From Mycobacterium sp. Marseille-P9652 (lineage in GTDB: Bacteria > Actinomycetota > Actinomycetes > Mycobacteriales > Mycobacteriaceae): 64,000 nt of DNA. Below, in pieces: positions 11,628 through 20,350 of this stretch. The stretch is from NCBI RefSeq assembly GCF_902652685.1, contig NZ_CACRUY010000007.1, positions 62,001-126,000 on the forward strand, read 5' to 3'. Under the pieces are notes generated by a model. It was given only the letters and a program-made list of their open reading frames with translations, made no database searches and was not told the origin of the DNA. Within the stretch, counting starts at the first letter, position 1. Each line of letters starts with the position of its first letter. A program made the position numbers and the translations under genes.

Positions 11628-12335
11628 ATGACCAATCCCTCTGAACCAGCCACCGCACCGTCCGTACTCGTCTTCGATGTCAACGAGACCCTCCTCGACA
11701 TCGAATCGCTGGCCCCGCTTTTCGGCGAATTGTTCGGCGACGAGCGGGTATTGCGCGAGTGGTTTGCACAACTCGTCATGTATTCGATGACCATCACGCT
11801 GGCGGGCCGGTACGTGACCTTCTCGGTCCTCGCGCAGGGGGTGCTGCGCATGCTGGGCGACGTCCACCGGGTTGACGTCACCGACGATGACCTACAGCGC
11901 TTGAAGACGGGCTTGCTCACCATGCCGGCGCATCCCGACGCGGCCGACGGGCTCGCTGCATTGCGCAGCAATGGGTTTCGGCTCGTATCGTTGACCAACT
12001 CACCACCCAATCCCGACGGCCCGACGGCCTTGCAGCACTCCGGGCTGGGCGAGTTCTTCGAACATCAACTGACGGTCGACGCGTGCCGGGCCTTCAAGCC
12101 GTCGCCGGCGGTCTACCGGTACGCGTGTGAGCAGGTCGGCGCCCAGCCGCGGGAATGCATGATGGTGGCCGCCCACGCGTGGGACACACTCGGTGCGCAG
12201 AGCGTCGGCTTCAGCGCGGCCCTCATCACCCGACCGGGTAATCCGCCGTTGCCCGTACCTGGCCTGCCTCAGCCTGACCTCGTCGCGCAGGACGTGCGGC
12301 AACTGGCCGAACGACTCACCAGCAAGCCGGGTTGA
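11628..12335 (+). CDS. HAD-superfamily hydrolase, haloacid dehalogenase type II-like
   Basis: A 235-residue HAD hydrolase. Motif I is VFDVNETLLD with the aspartate nucleophile near residue 20, motif II is SLTNSPP near 125, motif III is FKPSPAVYRY near 165 and motif IV is VAAHAWDTLGA near 185. The pattern is that of 2-haloacid dehalogenase type II enzymes, which release halide from haloalkanoates, but I cannot confirm the halide-binding arginine, so it could be a phosphatase or general HAD hydrolase. It lies 58 bases after the dehydrogenase and 31 before the lpdB-like gene in the same direction, probably one transcript. Confidence 0.85.
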   Translation: MTNPSEPATAPSVLVFDVNETLLDIESLAPLFGELFGDERVLREWFAQLVMYSMTITLAGRYVTFSVLAQGVLRMLGDVHRVDVTDDDLQRLKTGLLTMPAHPDAADGLAALRSNGFRLVSLTNSPPNPDGPTALQHSGLGEFFEHQLTVDACRAFKPSPAVYRYACEQVGAQPRECMMVAAHAWDTLGAQSVGFSAALITRPGNPPLPVPGLPQPDLVAQDVRQLAERLTSKPG

Positions 12336-12366
12336 CGTCTCATTCATCCCGGGAAAGGACCGAAAC

Positions 12367-13815
12367 ATGCCCACTGACAACGCCTTCGACGTGATCGTCC
12401 TCGGCGCCGGGCCCATTGGGCAGAACGCCGCCGAACGCGCGACGGCGGCCGGCCTCGCCGTCGCCGTGGTCGAGCGTGAGCTCGTGGGTGGTGAATGCTC
12501 CTACTGGGCATGCGTGCCCAGCAAGGCAATGTTGCGTCCGGTCATCGCGCTCGCGGATACCCGTCACATCGACGGCGCGCGTGAGGCGGTGACCGGTTCA
12601 ATCAACCCCGCGGGGGTCTTCGCCCGCCGCGACCGCTACGTCACCAACTGGGACGACGCCGGGCAGGCCGACTGGGTGCACGGAATAGGCGCGACATTGG
12701 TGCGCGGCCACGCGCGCTTCGACGGCCCGCGGCGAGTCACCGTGACGAGCCCGGGCGGCCAACACGTCGCGCTGATCGCACGCCATGCCGTCGTCATCTG
12801 CACCGGAAGCCGGCCGTCGCTGCCCGACTTACCCGGAATCGCCACGGCGAACCCGTGGACCAACCGTCGGGCGACCGACAGCAGCTCTGTCCCGGAGCGG
12901 CTCGCGATCGTCGGCGCGGGCGGTGTCGGCGTCGAAATGGCTTTTGCCTGGCAGGGTTTGGGCTCTCGAGTGACGTTGCTCGCCCGGACATCCGGCCTAT
13001 TGCCCCGCATGGAGCCGTTCGTGGGCGAGCTGATCGGTCGCGGCCTCGTCGAGGCGGGCGTCGACGTGCGTATCGGGGTGGCCGTCCGCGCGCTGCGCCG
13101 GCCGGCGGGGGGTCCAGTGACGCTGGAATTGGACGACGGTTCCGCGCTGCAGGCCGACGACGTGCTGTTCGCCACGGGCCGAGTTCCGCTCACGGATGAC
13201 ATCGGCCTGGAGACGGTCGGCCTGACCCCGGGCAGCTGGCTCGACGTCGACGACACGTGCCGCGTGCGGGCGGTAACCGAGGGCTGGCTGTACGCGGCGG
13301 GCGACGTCAATCACCGGGCCCTGCTCACCCATCAGGGCAAGTACCAGGGCCGGATCGCCGGCGCGGCCATCGGCGCCCGTGCGGCCGGCATCCCGTTGGA
13401 CACCGCCCCGTGGGGGGCGCACGCGACGACGGCAGATCATCACGCGGTGCCCCAGGCGTTCTTCACGGATCCGGAAGCCGCCGCGGTGGGGATGACGGCG
13501 GAGCAGGCCGACCGGGCCGGTCGTCGTACGCGTGCGGTGGATGTGGCAATCGGCGACGCTGTGATGGGGGCCAAACTCTACGCCGACGGATACCAGGGCC
13601 GGGCCCGGATGGTGGTCGACCTGGATCGCGGCTGCCTGGTTGGCATGACCATGGTGGGTCCCGGTGTCACCGAATTGCTGCACTCGGCGACGATCGCTGT
13701 GGCGGGCGAGATCCCCGTCGACCGGCTGTGGCACGCCGTGCCCTGCTTCCCCACGATCAGCGAACTGTGGCTGCGGTTGCTCGAAGCGTATCGGGACGCG
13801 CCCGGCGATAATTGA
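12367..13815 (+). CDS. lpdB: LpdB-type pyridine nucleotide-disulfide oxidoreductase
   Basis: A 482-residue FAD and NAD(P)H flavoprotein. It has the FAD motif VLGAGPIGQNAA at residues 11-22, the redox-active pair Cys44/Cys49 in GGECSYWACVPSK, a second nucleotide fold IVGAGGVGVEMA near 180 and the FAD-contact ATGR near 270. In true lipoamide dehydrogenases a catalytic His precedes PT-x-SE near the C-terminus; here the segment is PCFPTISELW with Phe at that place, as in mercuric-reductase or transhydrogenase-like relatives. Lipoamide activity is therefore doubtful. It corresponds to Rv0794c (annotated LpdB). The cupin gene follows after three bases. Confidence 0.88.
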   Translation: MPTDNAFDVIVLGAGPIGQNAAERATAAGLAVAVVERELVGGECSYWACVPSKAMLRPVIALADTRHIDGAREAVTGSINPAGVFARRDRYVTNWDDAGQADWVHGIGATLVRGHARFDGPRRVTVTSPGGQHVALIARHAVVICTGSRPSLPDLPGIATANPWTNRRATDSSSVPERLAIVGAGGVGVEMAFAWQGLGSRVTLLARTSGLLPRMEPFVGELIGRGLVEAGVDVRIGVAVRALRRPAGGPVTLELDDGSALQADDVLFATGRVPLTDDIGLETVGLTPGSWLDVDDTCRVRAVTEGWLYAAGDVNHRALLTHQGKYQGRIAGAAIGARAAGIPLDTAPWGAHATTADHHAVPQAFFTDPEAAAVGMTAEQADRAGRRTRAVDVAIGDAVMGAKLYADGYQGRARMVVDLDRGCLVGMTMVGPGVTELLHSATIAVAGEIPVDRLWHAVPCFPTISELWLRLLEAYRDAPGDN

Positions 13816-13818
13816 CCC

Positions 13819-14283
13819 ATGCCAACCGCAGACGGATTCCACCCCGATTTCGGCGACGATGCAACGGAAGTCGCGGGGACCCGCGTCCACCACGTCAGGT
13901 CGTCGGACCTGAACGCCGACACCGCGCAATCGGAAGGGCTGCGGCGCTTCGCCGCGCTCAGCGGCCGGTCGGTCGGCGCCGCGAAGCTATGGATGGGCGA
14001 GACGCACGCGTCGCCGCAAGCCGTCTCCTCGAACCATCATCACGGCGAATCGGAGACCGCGATCTACGTGCGAAGCGGCAATCCGGAGTTCGTGTTTCAC
14101 GACGGCGTCAACGAGGTTCGAATTGCAACGGCGCCAGGCGATTACGTTTTCATCCCGCCGTACCTGCCGCATCGCGAGGAGAACCCCGATCCCAGCACGC
14201 CGGCGGAAGTGGTGATCGCCCGCAGCACCCAGGAGGCCATCGTGGTCAACCTGCCGGAACTCTATCCGCTGCGGGCCGAGTGA
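13819..14283 (+). CDS. Cupin-domain protein
   Basis: A 154-residue single cupin. The conserved metal-binding pattern is seen as SSNHHHGESETAIYV (His, His and Glu ligands, about residues 73-87) and, after the barrel turn, YVFIPPYLPHREENP with the last His ligand. Small cupins act as dioxygenases, isomerases or sensors; no specific substrate can be named. It begins three bases after the lpdB stop and is surely cotranscribed. Its last 22 bases overlap the convergent VOC gene. Confidence 0.88.
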   Translation: MPTADGFHPDFGDDATEVAGTRVHHVRSSDLNADTAQSEGLRRFAALSGRSVGAAKLWMGETHASPQAVSSNHHHGESETAIYVRSGNPEFVFHDGVNEVRIATAPGDYVFIPPYLPHREENPDPSTPAEVVIARSTQEAIVVNLPELYPLRAE

Positions 14284-14678
14284 TAGACGGCGATCTCGAC
14301 GAGATTCCCGTCGACGTCGCGGCAGTAGTGGGAGGTCATGGGTCCCAGCGCGCCCGCCTTGGTCACGGGGCCGGCGATGATCTCCACTCCGCATGCGGCA
14401 AGGTGGCCGCGGACGTCGTGCGGACTGGACCGCGTGACGAAGCACAGGTCCGCCGAACCGGCCGCCTCGCCCGCGCCGGTCATCCAGGCGGGATCATCGG
14501 CGAGGGCCCCGACGGGCCGCAGGTTGATCTTCTGCTCGCCGAAGCGCAGCGCTATGCGGTTCGACGGCCCGAACACCTCCCGCCGCATCCCGAGCACCCG
14601 CTCGTACCAGGCCGCCGTCGCCTCCACGTCACGGCAGTTCAGCACGATGTGGTCGAACCGTTCCACCGTCAACGCCAC
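14262..14678 (-). CDS. VOC-family dioxygenase-like protein
   Basis: A 138-residue vicinal-oxygen-chelate protein starting VERFDHIVLNCRDVEATAAWY, with later ADLCFVTRSSPHDVRGHL and YCRDVDGNLVEIAVY. His10 and the Glu near the end are metal-ligand candidates, and the pattern resembles extradiol dioxygenase / glyoxalase-type members often called virulence protein or biphenyl dioxygenase-like. It is unrelated in detail to the VOC protein at 4239. It is convergent with the cupin gene (22-base overlap) and divergent from the amidohydrolase gene across 65 bases. Confidence 0.85.
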   Translation of the reverse strand: MALTVERFDHIVLNCRDVEATAAWYERVLGMRREVFGPSNRIALRFGEQKINLRPVGALADDPAWMTGAGEAAGSADLCFVTRSSPHDVRGHLAACGVEIIAGPVTKAGALGPMTSHYCRDVDGNLVEIAVYHSARSG

Positions 14679-14743
14679 GCTCGGTCCTCGTTTTCACTCC
14701 GTCGGGATCGACCCGGGCCCGCAGCCGCCACCATAATCGGTCG

Positions 14744-16414
14744 ATGACCGCCGCAGCGCCGACGGTGTATCCGGCCCGCCGGCTCATCACCATGGAGCCG
14801 GACGGCGTCGACGCCGACGCCGTCGCGGTGTCGGGTGACCGGATCGTCGCGGTGGGATCGTTCGCGGACCTGCGGCACGACGGTGTTGTCGACGACCGGT
14901 TCGCCGACGCCGTGGTGTGCCCCGGCTTCATCGACCAGCATCTGCATCCGGCCCTCGGCGCGACCACGTTGATGACCGACGTGATCGCCCCGGAAGAGTG
15001 GGCGCTTCCAGGCCGCACCTTCCCGGCGGTGCAATCCGAGGAGGATTATCGGCGCGCGCTGCGCACCGTTGAGCGCGCCCAAGATAGTCCACGGGAGTGG
15101 CTGTTCTCCTGGGGCTATCACCCGTTGTGGCACGGTGCCCTCGACCGGGCCGTCCTCGACGGGATCAGCCGCACCCGCCCCATCGCGGTCTGGCACCGAT
15201 CCTGCCACGAATGGTTCCTCAACTCGCCGGCGATCGAGGCGTTGGAGCTCACCGAGGCGCAGATGGCGGCCGGCGGCCCGGCCAGCCACATGGTGGACCT
15301 CGACCGCGGGCACTGGTGGGAGTCGGGGATGAACCTACTGCTGCCGAGGCTCGCTCCGGTCTTCATGAGTACCGAACGCGTCACCGCGGGCCTTCGCCAG
15401 CTGGTCCGCTACCTGCACCGCAACGGGGTCACCGCAATCAACGAACCCGGCATCATGTGGGACCTCGAGCCCTGGCCGCTGTACCAAAAGATTCTGGGGG
15501 CCGACGACACGCCGCTGCTGTCGACCTTCTTCGTCGACGCCCGCAGCCAGGCCGACGCCGGCATGGATCCCGCCGACGCGGTGGCCGACGCCGCGGCACA
15601 GGTGGCGCGGGCCCGCGTTGGCAAGGTTCGGCTGCTGCCCAAACACGTGAAACTGTTCGCCGACGGCGCCATCATCAGCCAGCGCATGCAGCTGAGGGAG
15701 CCCTACCTCGACGCGGCGGGGCACCCCGATCTTTGCCACCACGGTGAATGGATGATGCAGCCCAACGTGTTTCGCGCATTCGCCAAGGTGTATTGGGACG
15801 CAGGGTGGCAGCTGCACATCCACGTCAACGGCGATGAGGCCCTGGACATGGTGCTCGACACGATCGAGGCTTGCGCGGCCGAGCGTCCGCGCCGCGATCA
15901 CCGCACGGTGATCGTCCACTTCGCCAATTCGAGCGAGGACCAGATCGACAGGATCGCCCGGATCGGCGCGATCGTCTCGGCTAACCCCTACTACCCGGTC
16001 GGCTTCGCGGACAAGTACGCCGAGTACGGCCTAGGACCCGCGCGTGCGGACGCGATGGTGCGGTCGGCCTCGGTGCTGCGGCGCCGAATACCGCTGTCGT
16101 TTCATTCGGACCTGCCGATGGGCCCCGCCGCCCCGCTGACCCTGGCCTGGTGCGCGGTCAACCGCCGCACCCCCAGCGGACGGACCGTCTGCCCCGAGCA
16201 GCGGGTTGCGGTGCACGACGCCCTGCGCGCGATCACGATCGAGGCGGCGTACTCGTGGCGGATGGACCACGACTTGGGCAGCATTGCCGCGGGCAAGCTC
16301 GCCAACTTCACCGTTCTCGGCGACGACCCGTATGCCGTCGAACCCGATGTCCTGGACCGCATTCCGGTGCTCGGCACCGTCTACGCGGGGCGGTGGTTTC
16401 CGGCCGGCGGGTGA
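14744..16414 (+). CDS. Amidohydrolase family 3 (YtcJ-like) protein
   Basis: A 556-residue metal-dependent hydrolase. The composite N-terminal sheet (YPARRLITMEPDG, AVSGDRIVAVG) leads to the metal motif GFIDQHLHPAL near residue 68. A lysine lies in LLPKHVKLFADGAI near 300, His ligands in LHIHVNGDEALD near 365 and VIVHF near 390, and a terminal Asp region in SFHSDLPMGP. The C-terminal GSIAAGKLANFTVLGDDP is the usual amidohydrolase signature. Substrates of this group are amides, carbamates or ureas and cannot be assigned here. It stands alone between a divergent VOC gene and a small downstream gene. Confidence 0.9.
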   Translation: MTAAAPTVYPARRLITMEPDGVDADAVAVSGDRIVAVGSFADLRHDGVVDDRFADAVVCPGFIDQHLHPALGATTLMTDVIAPEEWALPGRTFPAVQSEEDYRRALRTVERAQDSPREWLFSWGYHPLWHGALDRAVLDGISRTRPIAVWHRSCHEWFLNSPAIEALELTEAQMAAGGPASHMVDLDRGHWWESGMNLLLPRLAPVFMSTERVTAGLRQLVRYLHRNGVTAINEPGIMWDLEPWPLYQKILGADDTPLLSTFFVDARSQADAGMDPADAVADAAAQVARARVGKVRLLPKHVKLFADGAIISQRMQLREPYLDAAGHPDLCHHGEWMMQPNVFRAFAKVYWDAGWQLHIHVNGDEALDMVLDTIEACAAERPRRDHRTVIVHFANSSEDQIDRIARIGAIVSANPYYPVGFADKYAEYGLGPARADAMVRSASVLRRRIPLSFHSDLPMGPAAPLTLAWCAVNRRTPSGRTVCPEQRVAVHDALRAITIEAAYSWRMDHDLGSIAAGKLANFTVLGDDPYAVEPDVLDRIPVLGTVYAGRWFPAGG

Positions 16415-16510
16415 GCGCGCAGGCCCGCTCAGCAAATTCTCAACCTTTTCTTCGACACCACATTGCCTGCCTCCAAGGGTGCCCAAAGTCACAAACACCA
16501 CCATGGATCC

Positions 16511-16969
16511 ATGACGAGCGAGCCCTTGGGCGCCAAGCTGATCGAAAGCTATCTCCAGACCCGCGGCAGCCGGTATTTCCGCGGCCGCCACGACGGGGAA
16601 TTCTTCTACGTCGCAAATACCCGACCCCGGCGGCTGCACGTCCACCTCGAGATGTCCGCAGACAACGACGTGCTGGTCATCCGTGTGTCTCCGGCGTCCT
16701 TTTTCCCCGCAGCGCAGCGTTCGTCGCTGACACGGTTCGTCGACGCGTGGAACGCCCAGAACCGCGAGGTGACCGCCATCCTGCACGATTCGTCGGATCC
16801 GGAACGCATCGGCGTCGTCGCTCACAGGTCTCAGTGGATCCCGGCCGCGGCGTCATTCGACGACTTCGCAACCTTCGTCGACGGCACGCTCGCCGACGCC
16901 ATCGAGCTGTTCGGTGAGTTGGCGCTCGTGGCCGACTTGTCGGCGCCGGCGCTGCGCGACGCGAGCTGA
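16511..16969 (+). CDS. YbjN-like small conserved protein
   Basis: A 152-residue soluble protein. The motif order (LIESYLQTRGSRYFRGRHDGEFFYV, then VLVIRVSPASFFPA, then FVDAWNAQNREVTAI) resembles the YbjN / bacterial sensory-transduction-regulator fold, which is chaperone-like. This family call is by pattern only. The ATG at 16511 is chosen because the 16 codons before it are of low coding quality. It is convergent with purQ, nine bases apart, the place that Rv0789c occupies in M. tuberculosis. No signal peptide or membrane helix is seen. Confidence 0.7.
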   Translation: MTSEPLGAKLIESYLQTRGSRYFRGRHDGEFFYVANTRPRRLHVHLEMSADNDVLVIRVSPASFFPAAQRSSLTRFVDAWNAQNREVTAILHDSSDPERIGVVAHRSQWIPAAASFDDFATFVDGTLADAIELFGELALVADLSAPALRDAS

Positions 16970-16978
16970 GGCGCGTGC

Positions 16979-17653
16979 TCAGGCCGCGAGCACCGCATCC
17001 AGCGCCGAGTAGAACAGGCCGAGCCCGTCGTCCGACGGACCCGTCAGCGCCTCGATGGCGTGCTCGGGGTGCGGCATCAGCCCGACGACGCGACCGTTGG
17101 CGGAGCTGACGCCGGCGATGTCGTTCAGGGAGCCGTTGATGTTCTCGTGGTAGCGGAACACCACCCGGCCCTCGCCCTCGAGCTCGTCGAGCACCTCGGC
17201 CGGGGCCACGTAGCGACCCTCGCCGGATTTGAGGGGGATGAGCAGGTCCGCCTCGGGCTCGAAGCGCGAGGTCCAGGCCGTCGACGTCGACGCCACCCGC
17301 AACCAGACGTCACGGCACACGAAGTGCAGCCCGATGTTGCGGGTGAGCGCGCCGGGCAACAGGCCCGCCTCGCACAGCACCTGGAATCCGTTGCAGATGC
17401 CCAACACCGGCATGCCGTCGCGGGCGGCGTCGATCACCTCGGCCATCACCGGCGCGAACTTGGCGATCGCGCCGGCCCGCAGGTAATCACCGTAGGAGAA
17501 GCCGCCCGGCACCACCACGGCGTCGACGCCACGCAAATCGGCATCGGCGTGCCACAAGCTGACCGCCTCGGCGCCGACGCGACGCGCGGCGCGGGCGGCG
17601 TCCACGTCGTCGAGCGTGCCGGGGAAGGTGATGACACCGATCCGGGCGGTCAC
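16979..17653 (-). CDS. purQ: Phosphoribosylformylglycinamidine synthase glutaminase PurQ
   Basis: A 224-residue class I glutamine amidotransferase that supplies ammonia to PurL. The start is [18 protein letters not shown], the nucleophile elbow is VLGICNGFQ with Cys near residue 90, and the His-x-Glu dyad is in MPHPEHAIE near residue 197. The GTG start at 17653 overlaps the purS stop by four bases (GTGA), so PurS and PurQ are made together. purL, the third component, lies 14 kb away, as it does in M. tuberculosis. Confidence 0.97.
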   Translation of the reverse strand: MTARIGVITFPGTLDDVDAARAARRVGAEAVSLWHADADLRGVDAVVVPGGFSYGDYLRAGAIAKFAPVMAEVIDAARDGMPVLGICNGFQVLCEAGLLPGALTRNIGLHFVCRDVWLRVASTSTAWTSRFEPEADLLIPLKSGEGRYVAPAEVLDELEGEGRVVFRYHENINGSLNDIAGVSSANGRVVGLMPHPEHAIEALTGPSDDGLGLFYSALDAVLAA

Positions 17654-17889
17654 GGGGTCTCCCGGCTGATCGTCCAGTCCTCGATCACGGTGTTCGCCAA
17701 CAGCGATTCGGCGATCTCGGCGAGCGCGGCGTCGTCCACCGAGTCGTCGACTTCCAGCTCAAATCTCTTGCCCTGACGGACATCCGAGATGCCGGGATGA
17801 CCCAGCCGGCCCAGCGCCCCGACGATCGCCTGACCTTGCGGGTCGAGGATCTCCGCTTTGGGCATCACATTGACGACCACCCGGGCCAC
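17650..17889 (-). CDS. purS: Phosphoribosylformylglycinamidine synthase subunit PurS
   Basis: A 79-residue subunit that bridges PurQ and PurL in the FGAM synthase complex. The sequence [20 protein letters not shown] followed by [20 protein letters not shown] and [14 protein letters not shown] is diagnostic. The GTG at 17889 is set by AGGAGG seven bases upstream. The longer open frame further upstream covers the divergent hydrolase gene and is not coding. It overlaps purQ by GTGA. Confidence 0.96.
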   Translation of the reverse strand: MARVVVNVMPKAEILDPQGQAIVGALGRLGHPGISDVRQGKRFELEVDDSVDDAALAEIAESLLANTVIEDWTISRETP

Positions 17890-17968
17890 TGGCGTTCCTC
17901 CTAGCTCCGTCTTCCGGCCAACCTTACCGGCGACCTCGCCCGACGGGCACGAGAGCACAATCGTAAGC

Positions 17969-18607
17969 ATGCAGCTGACGCATTTCGGCCATTCCTGCCT
18001 GCTTGCCGAGTTCGGCGACACCCGCCTGCTTTTTGACCCGGGCACATTCGCGCACGGGTTCGAGGGAATCACCGGGCTGACCGCCATCGTGATCACCCAC
18101 CAGCATCCCGACCACGTGGACGTCGGGCGGCTACCGGCCCTGCTCGAAGGCAACCCGGACGCCGCGCTGTACGCCGACCCGCAGACCACCGCGCAGCTGG
18201 GCGACCCGTGCCGCCAGGTGCGCGTCGGCGACGAGCTGGCGATCGGCCAGGTGACCGTTCGCGCCCTCGGTGGGCGGCACGCCGTCATCCACCCGGACAT
18301 TCCGGTGATCGAGAACATCTCGTATCTGGTGGGCGACGGCGAGCATGCCGCGCGCTTCATGCATCCCGGCGACGCGCTGTTCGTGCCCGACGAGCCGGTG
18401 GACGTGCTGGCCACTCCGGCGGCCGCCCCGTGGATGAAGATCGCCGAGGCCGTCGACTACCTGCGCGCCGTCGCCCCGCGGCGCGCGGTGCCCATCCACC
18501 AGGGCATCATCGCCCCCGATGCGCGCGGAATCTATTACGGCCGGCTCAGCGAAATGACGAGCACCGACTTTCAGGTGCTGCCCGAGGAGGACGCGGTCAC
18601 CTTCTGA
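17969..18607 (+). CDS. Metallo-beta-lactamase-fold hydrolase (UlaG-like)
   Basis: A 212-residue protein of the metallo-beta-lactamase fold, close to the UlaG/UPF0173 group and equivalent to Rv0786c. It opens LTHFGHSCLLAEFGDTRLLFDPG; the metal motif THQHPDHVD is near residue 45, the next ligands are around GGRHAVIH (near 97) and FMHPGDALFVPDE (near 131), and a last His is in VPIHQGII. There is no signal peptide. It is divergent from purS across 79 bases. The substrate is unknown. Confidence 0.9.
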   Translation: MQLTHFGHSCLLAEFGDTRLLFDPGTFAHGFEGITGLTAIVITHQHPDHVDVGRLPALLEGNPDAALYADPQTTAQLGDPCRQVRVGDELAIGQVTVRALGGRHAVIHPDIPVIENISYLVGDGEHAARFMHPGDALFVPDEPVDVLATPAAAPWMKIAEAVDYLRAVAPRRAVPIHQGIIAPDARGIYYGRLSEMTSTDFQVLPEEDAVTF

Positions 18608-18643
18608 CCGCGAGCTGGGGGCACCCCAGCTCGGCGAACGAAC

Positions 18644-20311
18644 CTAGGCGATGTCGTCGGCGGCGGCCCGGCCGGCCGCGCGTCCGGAGAAGATGCAGCC
18701 GCCCAGGAACGTGCCCTCCAGCGCCCGGTAGCCGTGCACGCCGCCGCCGCCGAACCCGGCCGCCTCGCCCGCCGCGTACAGCCCGTTGAGCGGAGTGCCG
18801 TCGCCGGTGAGCACCCGCCCGTTGAGGTCGGTTTCGATGCCGCCCAACGTCTTTCGGGTGAGGATGTGCAACTTGACCGCGATCAGCGGGCCCGCCTTGG
18901 GGTCGGTCAACCGGTGTGGTGCGACCACCCGCCCCAGCCGGTCGCCGAGGTACCCGCGTGCGGCCCGGATCGCGGTGATCTGGCCGTCCTTGCTGAACCT
19001 GTTGGCGACTTCGCGGTCGCGGGCGGTGACCTCGGCCTCCACCGTCGCGTAGTCCAGCCGCTCCACCCCGGGCAGCCTGTTCATCGCGGTCACCAACTCC
19101 CGCAACGAATTCGCGCTCACAAAGTCGGCGCCGCGGTCGACGAACGCCTGCACCGGCGCCGGCGGCCCCGAACGCGCACGGTTACGCACCAGCTCGCGCA
19201 CGCTCTGGCCCGTCAGGTCGGGGTTCTGCTCCTGACCCGACAGCGCGAACTCCTTCTCGATGATCTTGGCGTTCAAGATGAACCAGGTGTAGTCGTGCCC
19301 GGAATTGGTGATGTACTCCAGCGTGCCGAGGGTGTCGAACCCGGGATACAACGGCACCGGCAGGCGTTTGCCCGTAGCGTCCAGCCACAGCGACGACGGC
19401 CCCGGGATGATGCGGATGCCGTGCAACGGCCAGATCGGGTCGTAGTTCGTGATGCCCTCGGTGTAGTGCCACATCCGGTCCGGGTTTATCACCCGGGCAC
19501 CGGCCTTCTGGGAGATGGCGATCATCCTGCCGTCGACGTGGGCGGGTACCCCGCTCAGCAGCTGCTCGGGCACCCGGCCCATCCGCTTCGGCCAGTTTTT
19601 GCGCACCAGGTCGTGATTGCCGCCGATGCCGCCGCTGGTCACCAGCACCGCCGGTGCGCGAAACTCGAACTGCCCCAATGGCTCCCGCGAGGAGGGCGCC
19701 CCGCGTGGCGCCGCCGACGGCTCCAGCACCGTGCCCCGGACGCCAATCACCGCGTCGCCCTCCGTGATCAGCTCGTCAACCTGATGACGGTGCGCGAAGC
19801 GCACCGTCGAGCGGTCGCGGAGCTGACGAACGAAGATGTCGACCAGCGCGGGCCCGGTGCCCCAGGTGATGTGAAAACGCGGCACCGAGTTGCCGTGGCC
19901 CTGCGCGCCGTAGCCGCCGCGCTCCGCCCAACCCACCAGCGGGAAGAGCTTCAGCCCGCGGGCGCGGAGCCAGCTGCGTTTCTCCCCCGCCGCGAAATCG
20001 ACGTAGGCGTGCGCCCACTGGCGCGGCCAGTAGTCCTCGGGACGATCGAACGCCGCCGTACCCAGCCAGTCCTGCAGGGCGAGTTCGTGGCTGTCGCGGA
20101 TACCGAGGCGGCGCTGCTCGGGACTGTCCACGAAGAACAGGCCGCCGAACGACCAAAACGCCTGTCCGCCCAGGTTCGCGCTGTTCTCCTGGTCGACGAT
20201 CAGCACCCTGAGCCCGCGGTCGACCAGTTCACAGGCCGCGACCAGGCCCGACAGCCCCGCGCCCACGACAATCGCGTCAGCGGCGAAGGCCGCCGCCGGG
20301 GAGTTGCCCAT
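18644..20311 (-). CDS. FAD-binding dehydrogenase (KstD-like)
   Basis: A 555-residue flavoprotein of the fumarate reductase / 3-ketosteroid delta-1-dehydrogenase family, equivalent to Rv0785. The FAD motif AIVVGAGLSGLVAACELV is at residues 14-31 and the C-terminal FAD-contact block YAAGEAAGFGGGGVHGYRAL near 520. The C-terminal sequence TFLGGCIFSGRAAGRAAA is typical of the group. Steroid desaturation is possible but the catalytic tyrosines of KstD cannot be confirmed by eye. The deacetylase-like gene lies 39 bases upstream on the same strand. Confidence 0.88.
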   Translation of the reverse strand: MGNSPAAAFAADAIVVGAGLSGLVAACELVDRGLRVLIVDQENSANLGGQAFWSFGGLFFVDSPEQRRLGIRDSHELALQDWLGTAAFDRPEDYWPRQWAHAYVDFAAGEKRSWLRARGLKLFPLVGWAERGGYGAQGHGNSVPRFHITWGTGPALVDIFVRQLRDRSTVRFAHRHQVDELITEGDAVIGVRGTVLEPSAAPRGAPSSREPLGQFEFRAPAVLVTSGGIGGNHDLVRKNWPKRMGRVPEQLLSGVPAHVDGRMIAISQKAGARVINPDRMWHYTEGITNYDPIWPLHGIRIIPGPSSLWLDATGKRLPVPLYPGFDTLGTLEYITNSGHDYTWFILNAKIIEKEFALSGQEQNPDLTGQSVRELVRNRARSGPPAPVQAFVDRGADFVSANSLRELVTAMNRLPGVERLDYATVEAEVTARDREVANRFSKDGQITAIRAARGYLGDRLGRVVAPHRLTDPKAGPLIAVKLHILTRKTLGGIETDLNGRVLTGDGTPLNGLYAAGEAAGFGGGGVHGYRALEGTFLGGCIFSGRAAGRAAADDIA

Positions 20312-20350
20312 GTCGGACCAGGGTAATGGCCGATAGGCCGGACCCCGGGA

